A stretch of 44,456 nucleotides of DNA from an uncultured Oscillospiraceae bacterium (GCA_949948775.1 CATLHC010000014.1:1-44456); one strand, 5' to 3'. Positions 32,574 to 43,056 are shown, counted from the first letter of the stretch. Numbers and translations: made by a program. Notes: generated by a model not told the origin, from the sequence alone.

Positions 32574-34037
32574 TTATTTGCCCACCGCGTCGTTCATCGC
32601 GGCGCAGAACGAGTCGTACCATCCCCGGAAAGCCTCCTCCGTCACATAAGGGGCCGACGCCTCCTCCAAGCCCACGCCCTGGGTGATCGCCGCGGCCACC
32701 GCGGCCCGGTCCTGCGCGGCCTGGTCCGCCATGTGGTACTCCAGCACCTTTCGGGCGGCATAGGCGTTTTGGAAGCTGCGGTTGGTGTACAGCGTCATAT
32801 CATCCATCTCACTGAACACGGCGGCCAGGCAATCGTAGGTTTTGGGCGCCACCACCAGATCCAGCCGCTGGATAACCTGGTCCAGCTGCTGGACGCTGCT
32901 GGCGTCCTTGCGCACCGGCAGATAGCCGGACACACAGCCAAACTGGAGGTTGTTTTCCGCCTGGGTAAACCACTTCAAAAACTCCACGGCGGCGTACTCA
33001 TGCCGCTCGTCGGATTTGCTCACCACCATGCCCGCGCCCTGCTGCACGGCGCATCTGCGCCCGCCCTCAAAAATGGGGGCCGGCATCACGATGTACTCAA
33101 TGGGATAAGCGCCGCCGTCCATCTCCACCCGGTCGGGGAAATACATGGCGGACGCGGTGGAGCCGGTGTAGGCCAGCAGCTCCCCCGTCTTCACATCGTC
33201 GGAGCGGAAGGCGCCGTAGGCGCCAAAGTACCCCTTGACCATGGGCACGTAATAGTTCTCCCACAGACGGCGCAGCGCGTTCTCCGGCACATTCAGGGTC
33301 ATCTCCCCGTTCTCCACCTGAAACAGCTCCACGCCCAGCTGCTGCATCCCGATGATGAAATAGTTGGCCACGGCGTCCCGGCCATAGAAGGCGCGGCCGT
33401 CCCCCGGCACGTCGGGGGTGAGCGAGTCCGTCCACTCATAGTACACCCGGGCGGTGGACGCCACGCCCTCTATCGTGGACAGGTCCTCCAGGTCGGCGCC
33501 GGTGGCCGCGGCAAAGGACTCCCAGTCGGTTTTGTTGATCATCATGATCTCGGTGGACTTGGCCACGGGGAAAATACGCAGGCCCCCGTCGGCGGCAATG
33601 CGCCCCTCCTCAATATAGGAGTCCACATAGGCCGCCAGTTCCTCCTGGGTCAGATAATCCGTCAGGTCGGCCAGCACCCCCGCCTGCTCCGCCTCATAGG
33701 CGGTGTCCGCGTAGGAGGAGAACAGATCGGGCATCTCATCCGCTCCCACCTTCCCAGCCGCGGCGTCCCGCACCGCAGACTCCAGATCGGACACCGAGCC
33801 CTGGGAAAAGCTCTGGATATTGATCCCCCTCTCCCGGCCCACCGTCTCGTTGAACTCCTCCACCAGCGCGTCGAAGGCCTCCTGCTGAGCGCCGTTGTAA
33901 TAGTGCCACACCGTCAGCGAAACCGGGTCCTTCGGGTTCAGCAGGCTTTTCTCCCCACAGCCCGCCAGGCCCAGCGCCAGCGCCGCCGCCAGCGCGCACA
34001 GAGGCAGCCTTCTCAATGATATATTAATTTTTCCCAT
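32574..34037 (-). CDS. Family 1 solute-binding lipoprotein, probable co-sensor
   Basis: 487 residues. A lipoprotein signal (RRLPLCALAAALALGLAGCG) puts the lipidated Cys at about residue 27. The mature part begins SLTVWHYYNGAQQEAF and matches the extracellular solute-binding protein family 1 used for sugars and related compounds. It has the usual two lobes. No ABC permease or ATPase gene is nearby. The gene instead directly precedes a histidine kinase with an extracellular sensor, so it more likely presents a ligand to the kinase than feeds a transporter. A promoter TTGAAG-N17-TAAAAT lies upstream. The ligand is unknown. Confidence 0.9.
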   Translation of the reverse strand: MGKINISLRRLPLCALAAALALGLAGCGEKSLLNPKDPVSLTVWHYYNGAQQEAFDALVEEFNETVGRERGINIQSFSQGSVSDLESAVRDAAAGKVGADEMPDLFSSYADTAYEAEQAGVLADLTDYLTQEELAAYVDSYIEEGRIAADGGLRIFPVAKSTEIMMINKTDWESFAAATGADLEDLSTIEGVASTARVYYEWTDSLTPDVPGDGRAFYGRDAVANYFIIGMQQLGVELFQVENGEMTLNVPENALRRLWENYYVPMVKGYFGAYGAFRSDDVKTGELLAYTGSTASAMYFPDRVEMDGGAYPIEYIVMPAPIFEGGRRCAVQQGAGMVVSKSDERHEYAAVEFLKWFTQAENNLQFGCVSGYLPVRKDASSVQQLDQVIQRLDLVVAPKTYDCLAAVFSEMDDMTLYTNRSFQNAYAARKVLEYHMADQAAQDRAAVAAAITQGVGLEEASAPYVTEEAFRGWYDSFCAAMNDAVGK

Positions 34038-34081
34038 TCCAAGTTACTCCCTTCCCCACATTTAAATTTGCTAATTTATTT

Positions 34082-34110
34082 ATTTTATCATATTTTCCCC
34101 TGTGCTTCAA
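34082..34110 (-). promoter_or_regulatory. Promoter of the lipoprotein-kinase operon
   Basis: On the minus strand TTGAAG (34105-34110), a 17-base spacer and TAAAAT (34082-34087), about 45 bases before the lipoprotein start. Confidence 0.65.
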
Positions 34111-34198
34111 GGGCGTCTTTTGTTCCTCTCCGCCGCGTCTGTTTGGCCGAACGGGAAAGACTTCATCATTTGATTTCCGGCCGGCTGCTTCTCGGGGA

Positions 34199-34227
34199 TT
34201 GTTTTTCTCCGTGTTTCGATTTATAAT
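34199..34227 (+). promoter_or_regulatory. Promoter of the giant ATPase gene
   Basis: A weak -35 TTGTTT (34199-34204), a 17-base spacer and a perfect TATAAT (34222-34227). The start would be near 34234, about 50 bases before the ATG. It is divergent from the lipoprotein-kinase promoter. Confidence 0.6.
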
Positions 34228-34284
34228 AGAATTAAAAGCCACCGGGTCAAAGCAGAAAATACAGGAATAAGGGGATGGGCTTAT

Positions 34285-37200
34285 ATGACAACAGCTGAAC
34301 GGGAGCGCGTCGCAGCGGTATTCTCTGAACGGATCAGAACCCAAGGCTTCCTCCGCCTCCAGCATGTTCCTCGCGTATTTGAAGACGAAAAGCTGGACAA
34401 AACCCTCTATGCCGGAATCGGACCTAAGCGCTGGATCATGGAAAACTTCCCGGAATTTTGGGTGGACCCCAGCAAGGAAATCGTCACTTTCTCCACGTCT
34501 TCGGCCTCCGCGTCCCCGGCCGCCGCCGGGCCTTCCTCCGCCGCGTCGGCGCTGAGCGCCGCGCAGCGTAAAGCGCTGGTGGATCATTTCCAGGATGAAA
34601 TCGACCGCTCGGGCCTGTGCTGGTGCGCCAACGTGGCCGGTTTCATGCGCGTCAACGGCCTGCCCGAGTGGCGGCAGCTGGTCCGTCCTGGCGAGTCCCT
34701 GCCCGCGTGGCTGGCCCGGGAGTTCCCCGAATTCCGCCACGACATGAAAAACGGGGCCAGCGCCATCTTCCCCCTGAACAGCACCGGCGGCGACGCCCAG
34801 CGCCCCCGCTCTGCCGACGCTCAGCTGCGGAGCATCAGCTTCAAATTCGCCTATCTCCCCATGACCGTAGAGATTCTGACTCAGCTCCAGCAGGTGACCG
34901 GCGACCTCTCCCTGCGCCACGAGGCGTGGCACGGCACCTGCGTGCAGAAAACCGCCGCCTATCTCCTCGGCATGGGAGAGGATATCCTGGACGACAGCCG
35001 CGCCCAGGAGCCCCGCCTGGCCTTTCCCCTGAAGCTGAAGACCAAAAAGGGTCAGCACGTCTACGCGGTCCTGGTGCCCAACACCAACGCCAACGCCGCT
35101 CAGCCCTGGATGATGGGCGGCTTCTGCTTCCCCGGCCAGAAGGACCCCGCCGGCTACGGCAAATGGCTGTGCCAGACCTTCGGCCTGCCCTCCGAGGACC
35201 AGGACCTGGTCCGCATCGCCTATGAACAGATTCGCCTGCGCACCCAGGAGCTGGAGCAGCTGCGCGTCAGCCTGCTGGCCAGCCTGGGGGACCTCTCCGC
35301 CGCGCTGGAGCAGGGAGAGTCCATTCCCGAAGCCCTCGCCCGTCAGCTGACCGCCTATCAGAGCGGGTGGAACACACTGCGTGAGGCCATGGAGAACGCA
35401 GTGATCCCCGTGCCCGGCGGTAAGGAAAACCTGGCCTGCATCAGCGACATCCTGGATAGCCGGGGGGCCGTTTCCGCCCAGCTGGATAAGGCCGCCGACG
35501 CCTTCCAGGCGCTGGCGCAGGGTTCCTGGAGCTATCTTCTGGAGGGCTGGCTGTGCGGCGAGGACCGTTCCGGCGACGATCTGGCCGCCTGGGCGGCCCT
35601 GCGGGAGAGCGGCGAGAGCGAGAGCGGCATGGTGGCCGGCTGCCGCCGGCTGCTTCAGCCCTTCCAGGCCCTGCGGGAGCTGACCCGGCCCAGGGACAAG
35701 TTCGACAGCGCCGTCTCCGAGGCCGCGGACGCCGCAAACAGCCACTTCGGCATGGAGCTGACTCCCCCGGTGGTGCGCTCCTCCTTTGTCAAGATTATGC
35801 AGGACTCCCCCGACACCCTGGCGTGTTTGAACAATGTCGGTGTGATCGAAAGCCTGCTGGACCACGCCGAGGCCCTGGCCATGGATAAGCACGACACATG
35901 CTCCGTGTCCGCCCAGACGGCAGACTGCCTTCAGGCAAGCTGCCCCGAGCTGCTGCGGAGCCTGTCCGGCGCGGACCCCAGGATCAGCGCCATCCTGTCC
36001 AGCTTCGCCCGCCCCGACCTGCTGGAGCAGGCCATCATGCTGGGGCAGACTGAAACGGTGCGGGCGCTGCTGGAGGACCCCGCCTCCCGGGAGGAGCTGG
36101 AGCTGGACGAGGCGGGTGCGCAGGCTATTCTGGATAAACTGGAACGGATTGACCCGCTCAGCGGCGAGTTCTCCCTCTATGGCGCGGGCATGCGCCTGGT
36201 GCTCACCGTCAATATCCGCCACGGCCAAGCCGAGCGCTGCTTTATGACCGGCCTGGCCCTGAAGGACCTGCGGTGCGTGGACTGCCTGTTCAAGCTCTAC
36301 CAGGCCGCCGGCCGGGACGAGGAGATCGGCGTGCTCTACCACGCCTACGGCGCTCAGGTCTCCGAGGAGCTGCGCGGCAAGTTTGTGACCAGCCTTCTGC
36401 TCAGCGGCGGCATCGATCCCCGCCAGGCGCTGCAGGAGGACGTGCTCAATTTCCTGACCCCCGAGCTGATGCAGCGGGCCGCCGCCCAGGACGGCTTTCT
36501 GCCCGAGGAGACGGTCCGGCTGCTGCAGGACATTTACGCCAAATTGGACGTTCCCTTCGTCCGTTATGTGGTGTTCCTGAGCGGCGAGCTGCAAAATTAT
36601 ATCCTTCACCCCGAAAACATCGAGGCCCTCCAGGCCGCCGGCATTGAGCAGACCATGGAGCAGCTGGTGTCCCTGACCAAGAGCAGCCACTACGCCAAGG
36701 GGCGCGCCCCCCTCCAGGTGGCCCAGCGAACGTATCACTTTATGGGCACCTGGGGCGGGCTGGCTGAGACCTTCGCCGCCCTGGCCCCGGAGGACACCGC
36801 CGTCAGGACCTTCCTGCTGCGGGTCGCCCGAGACCGGAAGGACGAGGAGCAGATGCTCCGTCTGCTCCAAGGCGACCCCGAGCTCCGGGCCCGATACCGG
36901 AAGGACTACGGCACGCTGCTGTTTTCCAAAGGGGATTACACCGCCTTTTTGGAGCATGTCGCCTCTCAGGAGGACACCGCTCCGGAGTTCCGCCTTCAGG
37001 TCGTCATCGCCGCCGTGCGCACCGGAAACTGGGACGGCGTTCTGCCCCCCCTGCCCGAAGGAGAGGAGTTGGCTGACTGTACCCAGCTGGTGCAGGAGCT
37101 GGCCCGGGCTCTGCTGGAGACGGGCCATATGGAGCAGCTCTACGCGCTACAGATCGGACTGTTCGACCAACTGCTCAACCTCCACAACAGCGAGGCCCTC

Positions 37201-40200
37201 AAGCGCTTCATCACCGTGGATGACGCCATGGGTCCGGAGGCCCTGGCCGCTTTGCAGCGGCAGGCCTTGGACACCGGCCATATGGGCCTTGCCGTCTACT
37301 GCGGCAGCGTTTTGGGGGTGGAGCCCACGTGTATCGCCGGACAGGCGGAGCAGTACTTCGCCTCTCTCATGCAGGAGGTGCTGGGCCAGAATGCCTCCGA
37401 GCAGCTCTCGGCCATTCAGCGGATTCAGATCATCTTCGGCGAGCAGTACGCGGCCCATCAGGTCCAGCTGTTCACCATCCGCTTCCACGCCATGCTGGTG
37501 AACCTGGATGGAGATGGGGCGGAGGACGAGTCCGCGCTGGCGGACATGCTCCAGCCCAGTCTCCCGGAGGACGCCCTGCGCGCCCTGCTGGACACCCTGG
37601 ACGGCAGCCCCATGGCGGACAAGCTGCTGGCCCGGCCCGCCCTCTACGAAAAGCTGGAGCTGGTCTGCCGGGAGACGGGGATGGCATCCGAATGCCTGCG
37701 CTTTTTCCACCGGCACCGCACCGGACAGAGCGCGGCCTTCGGCCGGTTCCTATGCCAGCGCTATCTGTCCGCGCTGAACGCGGGGAGCTTCCCCAACGAG
37801 TTTTTGATTGAGGCGGAGTCCTTTGCCCTGGAGCAGCTGCAGCTCTCCCAAGACCCTGCGGCCGCCATGTGCGTCTATCTGATCGAGACCATCCGGCGCC
37901 GGCCTCCCTTCCGGGCCTTCACCCTGTGCTGCCTGCTGCAGCAGCCCGCCGGGGAGGAGGACCCCGATATGGAAAACTGGCTGCGCAGCGAGGCCGCCCA
38001 GTTCCCGCCCGACGCCCCGCTCACCGAACTGGCCATCTTTGCCTCCGTCCTGGCGGATACGCACAGCGACGTATACGAGTATCTGGATTTCTGCCGGTCC
38101 TTCCAGCTGCTCACCGAAGAGGAGAAATGCAGCGTCCTGCAGATGACCCGGGCCTACGCCACCGAGGCGGAGAGCATTCTCCTGCTCCACATGCTCTACC
38201 AGGACTTTGAAAACGCCGCCACCTGGGCCATGTGCTGCGGCCTTCCCTTCCGGGACCGGCCTCAGATCTACGCCCGCCTGCTCTACTGCGGGGCCTTGGC
38301 CGCGGCCAGGGCGCCTCAGTCCGCCGACGACCGGAGCGAGGCCTGCGTCTCCTGGGCGCAGTGCATTGATTACTGCCGCAAAAACAACCAGAGCGCTCTG
38401 GTCCTCCAGGCTCTGCGCGGCTGGGCGCAGGAGATCTTGGACAAAAACGGGCCGGTGTTCCCCTGGTACGTGGCGAAGAACTTCATCACCGTGATTGAGG
38501 ACCTGTGCCAAAAGGGAGACTGCATTCCGGAGTGGCCCTCCGATCAGGCGGAGTGCCTGGTCAGAGACATGTGCGCCATCTTCGGACGCATCAATACGGT
38601 TGCCGCCGGCGACTCCAACCATAAGACCCTGCGGACCATCAACGAGCTGGCGGTGCTCACCGGCCAGGAGGATGTGGTTCTGGGCTGTCCCAATACCCAG
38701 GAAAGCCTGCTGGGCCAGAACCGCAAGCTGGGCTTTGTGCTGGCCCTGCTTCTGCTGCAGGCGGGCAGGGTCGAAAAGGCCTGGACGCTTCTCCAAACCC
38801 TGGTGAAGCTCCGGGACGGCATGGCCTTCTCCGTGCTGGGGAGCGATCTGGCAGCTAAGAGCGTGCAGGAGCTGGACCTTTGGCAGCAGACCCCGGTGGC
38901 CAAGTCTCTGATCAAGGCCATCCTCCCCAACGGCAACGCGCTGAACGGCCTGAGTATGCGCACGCTGATCATGGAGCACATCCTGCATGACAGCTGCGAC
39001 GCGGGCATCGCCGCTGTGGAGGAGCTGCTGCGCAACAATGAGCATGACGGCCTGCTCTATGTGGCGCTGTTCATTCTGTGCAAGCAGGACTACCGGCGCC
39101 ACATCCCTCAGATCTATCGCGCCCTGGCCGGGGTCTACCGCAATTACTCCCTGGACGAGCGGGGCATTGAGCGCAGCTGGTACTACACCCGCACCCGCAA
39201 GGACATCTTCCGGCTGCTGATCATCACCCGGGCCGTCATGGAGCGCCTGGGCCTTCCCATCCCCGAGCAGGACCGGGACGTGAATGAGTTTCTGGGCAGC
39301 GCCAGCTTGATCAGCCAGGTGGGCCGCCAGGACAAGAGCGCCTTTGTCCAGGACCACGCCGGCCTGCTCAGCGAGGTGACCGGAAGGTTCGCCGGCTATG
39401 ACCAGCAGGGCGCCGAGCTGTGGGTGGAGGCCCTGATGGGCTCCGTGACCGGGAACTGGTCGCCCTTCCTGCGCCACGCCTATGAGCAGAGGCTTGTCTC
39501 CCGCAGCTATTTTGAATGCACGAACTATTCGTCCTGGGGTCTGCTGCGCTGTGTGCTCCAGGTGCTCAAGACTCTTTCCGCCGAAGAGCGCCCCGCCTTC
39601 CTGTCCTGGCTGCGGGACAACATCAACAAGGGGGAGGGATCCCTCAAGCGGCTGTACGCCGTCCACCGCACCGCCTCCATCCTCTGCACCTCCTGCAGCC
39701 TGGACGCGGTCAGCGGCCAGATGCTCGCCCTTCCCTGGGAAGAGCACTTTATCTGCCTGGGCGATATGAAGGATATGGACTGCGAGGAAACGGCCAGCTG
39801 CTACCACTGGCTGCGCGGGAATACCCAGCCCTCCGCCCTGCAGGACACGCTGCGCATCTTTGTCCAGATCAACCAGGATATTCTGAAGTCCCAGGTGCTC
39901 TATGGGGACGCCCGCAAGCTGTTTGAGCAGGGGCAGGACGGGGCGGCCGAGGCCTATTACAATGTGCTGTACAACTTTTACGGGACCGTACCCGACACCG
40001 GCTTCATCCCCTTCAGCGGCTCCCTGTACCCGGAGCGCCCCGCAGAGCTGACCAATGAAAAGAAGAGCTGGTACCGAGAGATTTATCAGTGCCGCAGCCG
40101 CATCTGCGCCGCCTTTTCCGGCAGCCAGCCCACCATTGAAATGCTGGGGCGGGACGATTTAAAGCCCCGCAGCTGCTTCAATATGCTCATCACCATGCTC

Positions 40201-43056
40201 TCCTCCAAGCGGGCCGGGGAGATCCACCGCCTGGCCCGGTATCTCAGCGGCAACAGCCGCCGGCTGGCGGTGAACATTCTCAAGCTGGTCTCCCCCGATG
40301 TGGAGGACAGCGAGAAACTGCAGATCTATGACTCCTTCCGCCGGGTGGACGACGCGGCGGAGGGCCTGGCCCTGCTGCTGAGCCAAAAGGGCCAGGACGG
40401 CCGATATCTCTTCCTTCAGAACGGGAGCACCGGCAACAGCATGAGTCAGAAATACCGCAAGCTGATCAGCGGCCGCTACCTCCATACCCCTCCCTGCTAT
40501 CTGACGCTGTCCGCCCCGCCCGATCCCTCCGCCTTTGCCCAGACGGAGGACGCCCCCGCGCTGTCTGCCCGGGGGCGGTCCGGCCCGGCGGACGCCGACC
40601 TGGGCGCGGGTCCGCTTCAGGCGGAGCCTGTGGATCTTGTGCCCGGCTTTGCCCTGGAAATCCAGGGCCGGCTCAGCGGCCAGGAGCTGCCCTCTCTGGA
40701 GGAACTCCAGTTCTCCTATGATCGGTGCTCTCCCTTTGACTATGAAGGCAAAGCGGCCGTCTCCGGCCAGATCTACTGCCGGATCGCCATGGAAGAGCAG
40801 CCCAGCGCCTTCGCGGTGAGCGAGGCTTTGATCGGCTACGGGCTGGATTACTTTTCCTACCACACCTCGGACAGCCCGCACAGCGACCCTCTGCTGGCGT
40901 TCCAGGCCGAGCGGGAGCTGGCGCTGTACTGCAAGGCCCATCCCACCGACGGGTCCCACTACCACACCTTTATTGCCAAAATCCCCATCGCCCTGCAGCG
41001 TATGCTCAAGAGCAGCCCCTCGGTGGACGCTCTCGTTCAGGACTACCAGCGCAATACCCGGGGTTACGACGCCCTGGCCGGCTTTGTGGAGAACCGGCTG
41101 CCCTTCCTGTCCAGCATTTTCACCGTGATCCAGACCCTGGACCGGTCCTACAGCAATATCAACGGGCCCAAGCTGCAGAACGCCGAAAACTACAAGGGCG
41201 CGTATTCCAGCGCCCTCAAGCAGCTGGAGGGCCTGACCATCTCCCGGGAATTCGGAGAAGAGTGGCTGAACGTGCGCAACAGCCTGGTGACCAAGCTTTA
41301 CGACGCCCTCAACAGCCTGGACCAGCGCCCCGACCTGTCGGTGACGGTGTTGAACCACAAGATGTCCGGCATGCGCATCGACGCCATTTTCGGCGAACTG
41401 CAGAATACCGGTCGGGAGCGGGCCACCGACATCGAGCTTCAGGCCACGTTCTTTGATGGGGAAAACAGCTGGCTGGGCCGGAAATACGGCTACGCCAACC
41501 TGCTGCCCGGCGAAAAGGTGGCCTTCGCCCTGGAATACGAGGTGCAGGAGGAGGAAACCAAGACTCTGCGCTATACCCTGAACGTTACCTATTACCACAA
41601 CCAGCGTCAGATGAGCCGCGACCCGGAAAAGGGGGAGCTGACCATTGTACCCGCCGGACCGCTGGCCTTCTCCGCCGACCGGTACGCCACCGACTATCCG
41701 GTCCAATTCGACATCGACGAGAACGGCACCGTGGTGGGTAAGGACTTCTTCGGCCGGGAGCAGCAGATGGAAGCCATGCGGGAGACCGTGGCGGGCAAAG
41801 CTTTCCCCGACTTCAAAAACTTCGTGATCCGGGGCATCCGCCGTTCCGGCAAGACGTCTCTGCTCAACTATCTGGAGACCTATGTCAGCGCCGCCTGCAA
41901 GGATGCCATCGTGGTCCGGGTGGACTGCCAGGGCGTCGTCACCCAGCCCGTTCAGACCACCTTCATCACCAAAGTGCTCAACGCCTTGGAGCGCAAGCTC
42001 CCTGCGGCCACCAGGACCGAGGCGTGGCGGCGGCTGGTGGAAAAATGGACCCTGGCCCAGGGAGACCAGGACCGTTCGCCCGACCAGCTCCAGGACTTTT
42101 ATCTGGAGCTGGAGCTGGCCATGAACGCCCCAGCCGCCGGCCAGGAGGCGGAGCTCAACCACGCCCAGACCCGAAAGGGCCTGCTGCTGATGATCGACGA
42201 ATTTGACGTGATGCTCCACCGGATGCAGTCCAGCCAGCAGGATACCGTTCTGCTCCAGGGCCTGCGCGCCATCACCCAGAGTTCCGATTGCCGCCGGGCC
42301 GTCCACTTCGTTCTGTGCGGCTCCAACAACCTGATCAGCTATACCCGGAAGGGAGAGCGATATTACCAGACCTTCCAGGACTTCAAGCCTCAGATTGAGG
42401 TAGACGAGCTGCCCCAGAAGGATCTGGAGGAGATGCTTCTGGCCCCTTATCGGGACGATCCGGAGGTCGTTCTGCCCAAGGAGACCTTGGAATGGGTGCG
42501 CCGCTACACCGGCGGGCTGGTGTGGTACACCAAGCTGCTGGGCAACCAGATGCTCAAAGTGGCCAAGGAAAACCGCCGGGGCGTGGTCTATCCCTCCGAC
42601 GTCTGCAAGGCCTTTTCCAGCGTGTGCGAGGGGAGCTACTGCATCCAGTTCTACGAGGGCTGCGAGGACATGGAGCACGATGTGCTGGAGGCCCTGGCCA
42701 GTCTGTCCCCCCGCTATCAAAGCTACGTCTCGCTGGACAAGCTGAAGGAACAGCTGGCCGGCCTGCGCAAAGCGTCCCCCGAGCAGCCCGTTTCGGCGGA
42801 AGCCGCGGACAGCCGGCTGGGCAGCCTGCTGCGCAAGCCCCATATGGACGGGCAGATCGCGGACTCCATCGAAAAGCTCATCGACCTGAAGCTGATTCAG
42901 CGGGACAGTACCGGCCGAGACCGCTACTGCTTTAAGCGGGAGATCTACCGCCGCTTCTTCCGCACTCAGGTCACCCGGGTGGACAAAGGGGAGAGCCTGC
43001 CCGATCAAATGGACGCTTTGAACGTCTCTAAGAAAAAGATCAGCGACGATTTTTGA
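34285..43056 (+). CDS. Giant multi-domain STAND-like ATPase protein
   Basis: 2923 residues in one frame. Residues 1-72 and about 93-168 are two similar winged-helix-like, LOTUS-resembling units (GPKRWIMENFPEFW and LPAWLAREFPEF), joined by a Ser/Ala linker. A compact domain (about 180-330) and a very long helical-repeat region (about 335-2065) follow. A Pro/Ala-rich hinge lies at about 2070-2130, a mixed domain at 2130-2345 and an immunoglobulin-like beta sandwich at about 2350-2445. The C-terminal P-loop ATPase has FFGREQQM (2488-2495), Walker A GIRRSGKTS with Lys2523, Walker B LLLMIDEFD with Asp2638-Glu2639 and sensor CGSNN near 2678. It ends in a winged helix. The layout recalls STAND sensors, with repeats as the sensing part. 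AAGGGG precedes the ATG. No enzymatic effector is recognised. A second ATPase gene follows. A defence role is possible but unproven. Confidence 0.85.
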   Translation: MTTAERERVAAVFSERIRTQGFLRLQHVPRVFEDEKLDKTLYAGIGPKRWIMENFPEFWVDPSKEIVTFSTSSASASPAAAGPSSAASALSAAQRKALVDHFQDEIDRSGLCWCANVAGFMRVNGLPEWRQLVRPGESLPAWLAREFPEFRHDMKNGASAIFPLNSTGGDAQRPRSADAQLRSISFKFAYLPMTVEILTQLQQVTGDLSLRHEAWHGTCVQKTAAYLLGMGEDILDDSRAQEPRLAFPLKLKTKKGQHVYAVLVPNTNANAAQPWMMGGFCFPGQKDPAGYGKWLCQTFGLPSEDQDLVRIAYEQIRLRTQELEQLRVSLLASLGDLSAALEQGESIPEALARQLTAYQSGWNTLREAMENAVIPVPGGKENLACISDILDSRGAVSAQLDKAADAFQALAQGSWSYLLEGWLCGEDRSGDDLAAWAALRESGESESGMVAGCRRLLQPFQALRELTRPRDKFDSAVSEAADAANSHFGMELTPPVVRSSFVKIMQDSPDTLACLNNVGVIESLLDHAEALAMDKHDTCSVSAQTADCLQASCPELLRSLSGADPRISAILSSFARPDLLEQAIMLGQTETVRALLEDPASREELELDEAGAQAILDKLERIDPLSGEFSLYGAGMRLVLTVNIRHGQAERCFMTGLALKDLRCVDCLFKLYQAAGRDEEIGVLYHAYGAQVSEELRGKFVTSLLLSGGIDPRQALQEDVLNFLTPELMQRAAAQDGFLPEETVRLLQDIYAKLDVPFVRYVVFLSGELQNYILHPENIEALQAAGIEQTMEQLVSLTKSSHYAKGRAPLQVAQRTYHFMGTWGGLAETFAALAPEDTAVRTFLLRVARDRKDEEQMLRLLQGDPELRARYRKDYGTLLFSKGDYTAFLEHVASQEDTAPEFRLQVVIAAVRTGNWDGVLPPLPEGEELADCTQLVQELARALLETGHMEQLYALQIGLFDQLLNLHNSEALKRFITVDDAMGPEALAALQRQALDTGHMGLAVYCGSVLGVEPTCIAGQAEQYFASLMQEVLGQNASEQLSAIQRIQIIFGEQYAAHQVQLFTIRFHAMLVNLDGDGAEDESALADMLQPSLPEDALRALLDTLDGSPMADKLLARPALYEKLELVCRETGMASECLRFFHRHRTGQSAAFGRFLCQRYLSALNAGSFPNEFLIEAESFALEQLQLSQDPAAAMCVYLIETIRRRPPFRAFTLCCLLQQPAGEEDPDMENWLRSEAAQFPPDAPLTELAIFASVLADTHSDVYEYLDFCRSFQLLTEEEKCSVLQMTRAYATEAESILLLHMLYQDFENAATWAMCCGLPFRDRPQIYARLLYCGALAAARAPQSADDRSEACVSWAQCIDYCRKNNQSALVLQALRGWAQEILDKNGPVFPWYVAKNFITVIEDLCQKGDCIPEWPSDQAECLVRDMCAIFGRINTVAAGDSNHKTLRTINELAVLTGQEDVVLGCPNTQESLLGQNRKLGFVLALLLLQAGRVEKAWTLLQTLVKLRDGMAFSVLGSDLAAKSVQELDLWQQTPVAKSLIKAILPNGNALNGLSMRTLIMEHILHDSCDAGIAAVEELLRNNEHDGLLYVALFILCKQDYRRHIPQIYRALAGVYRNYSLDERGIERSWYYTRTRKDIFRLLIITRAVMERLGLPIPEQDRDVNEFLGSASLISQVGRQDKSAFVQDHAGLLSEVTGRFAGYDQQGAELWVEALMGSVTGNWSPFLRHAYEQRLVSRSYFECTNYSSWGLLRCVLQVLKTLSAEERPAFLSWLRDNINKGEGSLKRLYAVHRTASILCTSCSLDAVSGQMLALPWEEHFICLGDMKDMDCEETASCYHWLRGNTQPSALQDTLRIFVQINQDILKSQVLYGDARKLFEQGQDGAAEAYYNVLYNFYGTVPDTGFIPFSGSLYPERPAELTNEKKSWYREIYQCRSRICAAFSGSQPTIEMLGRDDLKPRSCFNMLITMLSSKRAGEIHRLARYLSGNSRRLAVNILKLVSPDVEDSEKLQIYDSFRRVDDAAEGLALLLSQKGQDGRYLFLQNGSTGNSMSQKYRKLISGRYLHTPPCYLTLSAPPDPSAFAQTEDAPALSARGRSGPADADLGAGPLQAEPVDLVPGFALEIQGRLSGQELPSLEELQFSYDRCSPFDYEGKAAVSGQIYCRIAMEEQPSAFAVSEALIGYGLDYFSYHTSDSPHSDPLLAFQAERELALYCKAHPTDGSHYHTFIAKIPIALQRMLKSSPSVDALVQDYQRNTRGYDALAGFVENRLPFLSSIFTVIQTLDRSYSNINGPKLQNAENYKGAYSSALKQLEGLTISREFGEEWLNVRNSLVTKLYDALNSLDQRPDLSVTVLNHKMSGMRIDAIFGELQNTGRERATDIELQATFFDGENSWLGRKYGYANLLPGEKVAFALEYEVQEEETKTLRYTLNVTYYHNQRQMSRDPEKGELTIVPAGPLAFSADRYATDYPVQFDIDENGTVVGKDFFGREQQMEAMRETVAGKAFPDFKNFVIRGIRRSGKTSLLNYLETYVSAACKDAIVVRVDCQGVVTQPVQTTFITKVLNALERKLPAATRTEAWRRLVEKWTLAQGDQDRSPDQLQDFYLELELAMNAPAAGQEAELNHAQTRKGLLLMIDEFDVMLHRMQSSQQDTVLLQGLRAITQSSDCRRAVHFVLCGSNNLISYTRKGERYYQTFQDFKPQIEVDELPQKDLEEMLLAPYRDDPEVVLPKETLEWVRRYTGGLVWYTKLLGNQMLKVAKENRRGVVYPSDVCKAFSSVCEGSYCIQFYEGCEDMEHDVLEALASLSPRYQSYVSLDKLKEQLAGLRKASPEQPVSAEAADSRLGSLLRKPHMDGQIADSIEKLIDLKLIQRDSTGRDRYCFKREIYRRFFRTQVTRVDKGESLPDQMDALNVSKKKISDDF

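Noticed and set aside
34024-37128. A 1034-codon open frame on the minus strand inside the giant ATPase gene
   Set aside because: It is a GC-driven shadow: low-complexity Gly/Gln/His/Leu-rich product, no domain, no ribosome site, and lies opposite a gene with clear ATPase motifs in the correct frame.
40159-43008. A 949-codon minus-strand open frame opposite the ATPase part of the giant gene
   Set aside because: Same shadow pattern: the Walker A and B motifs are on the plus strand and the reverse product has no recognisable fold.
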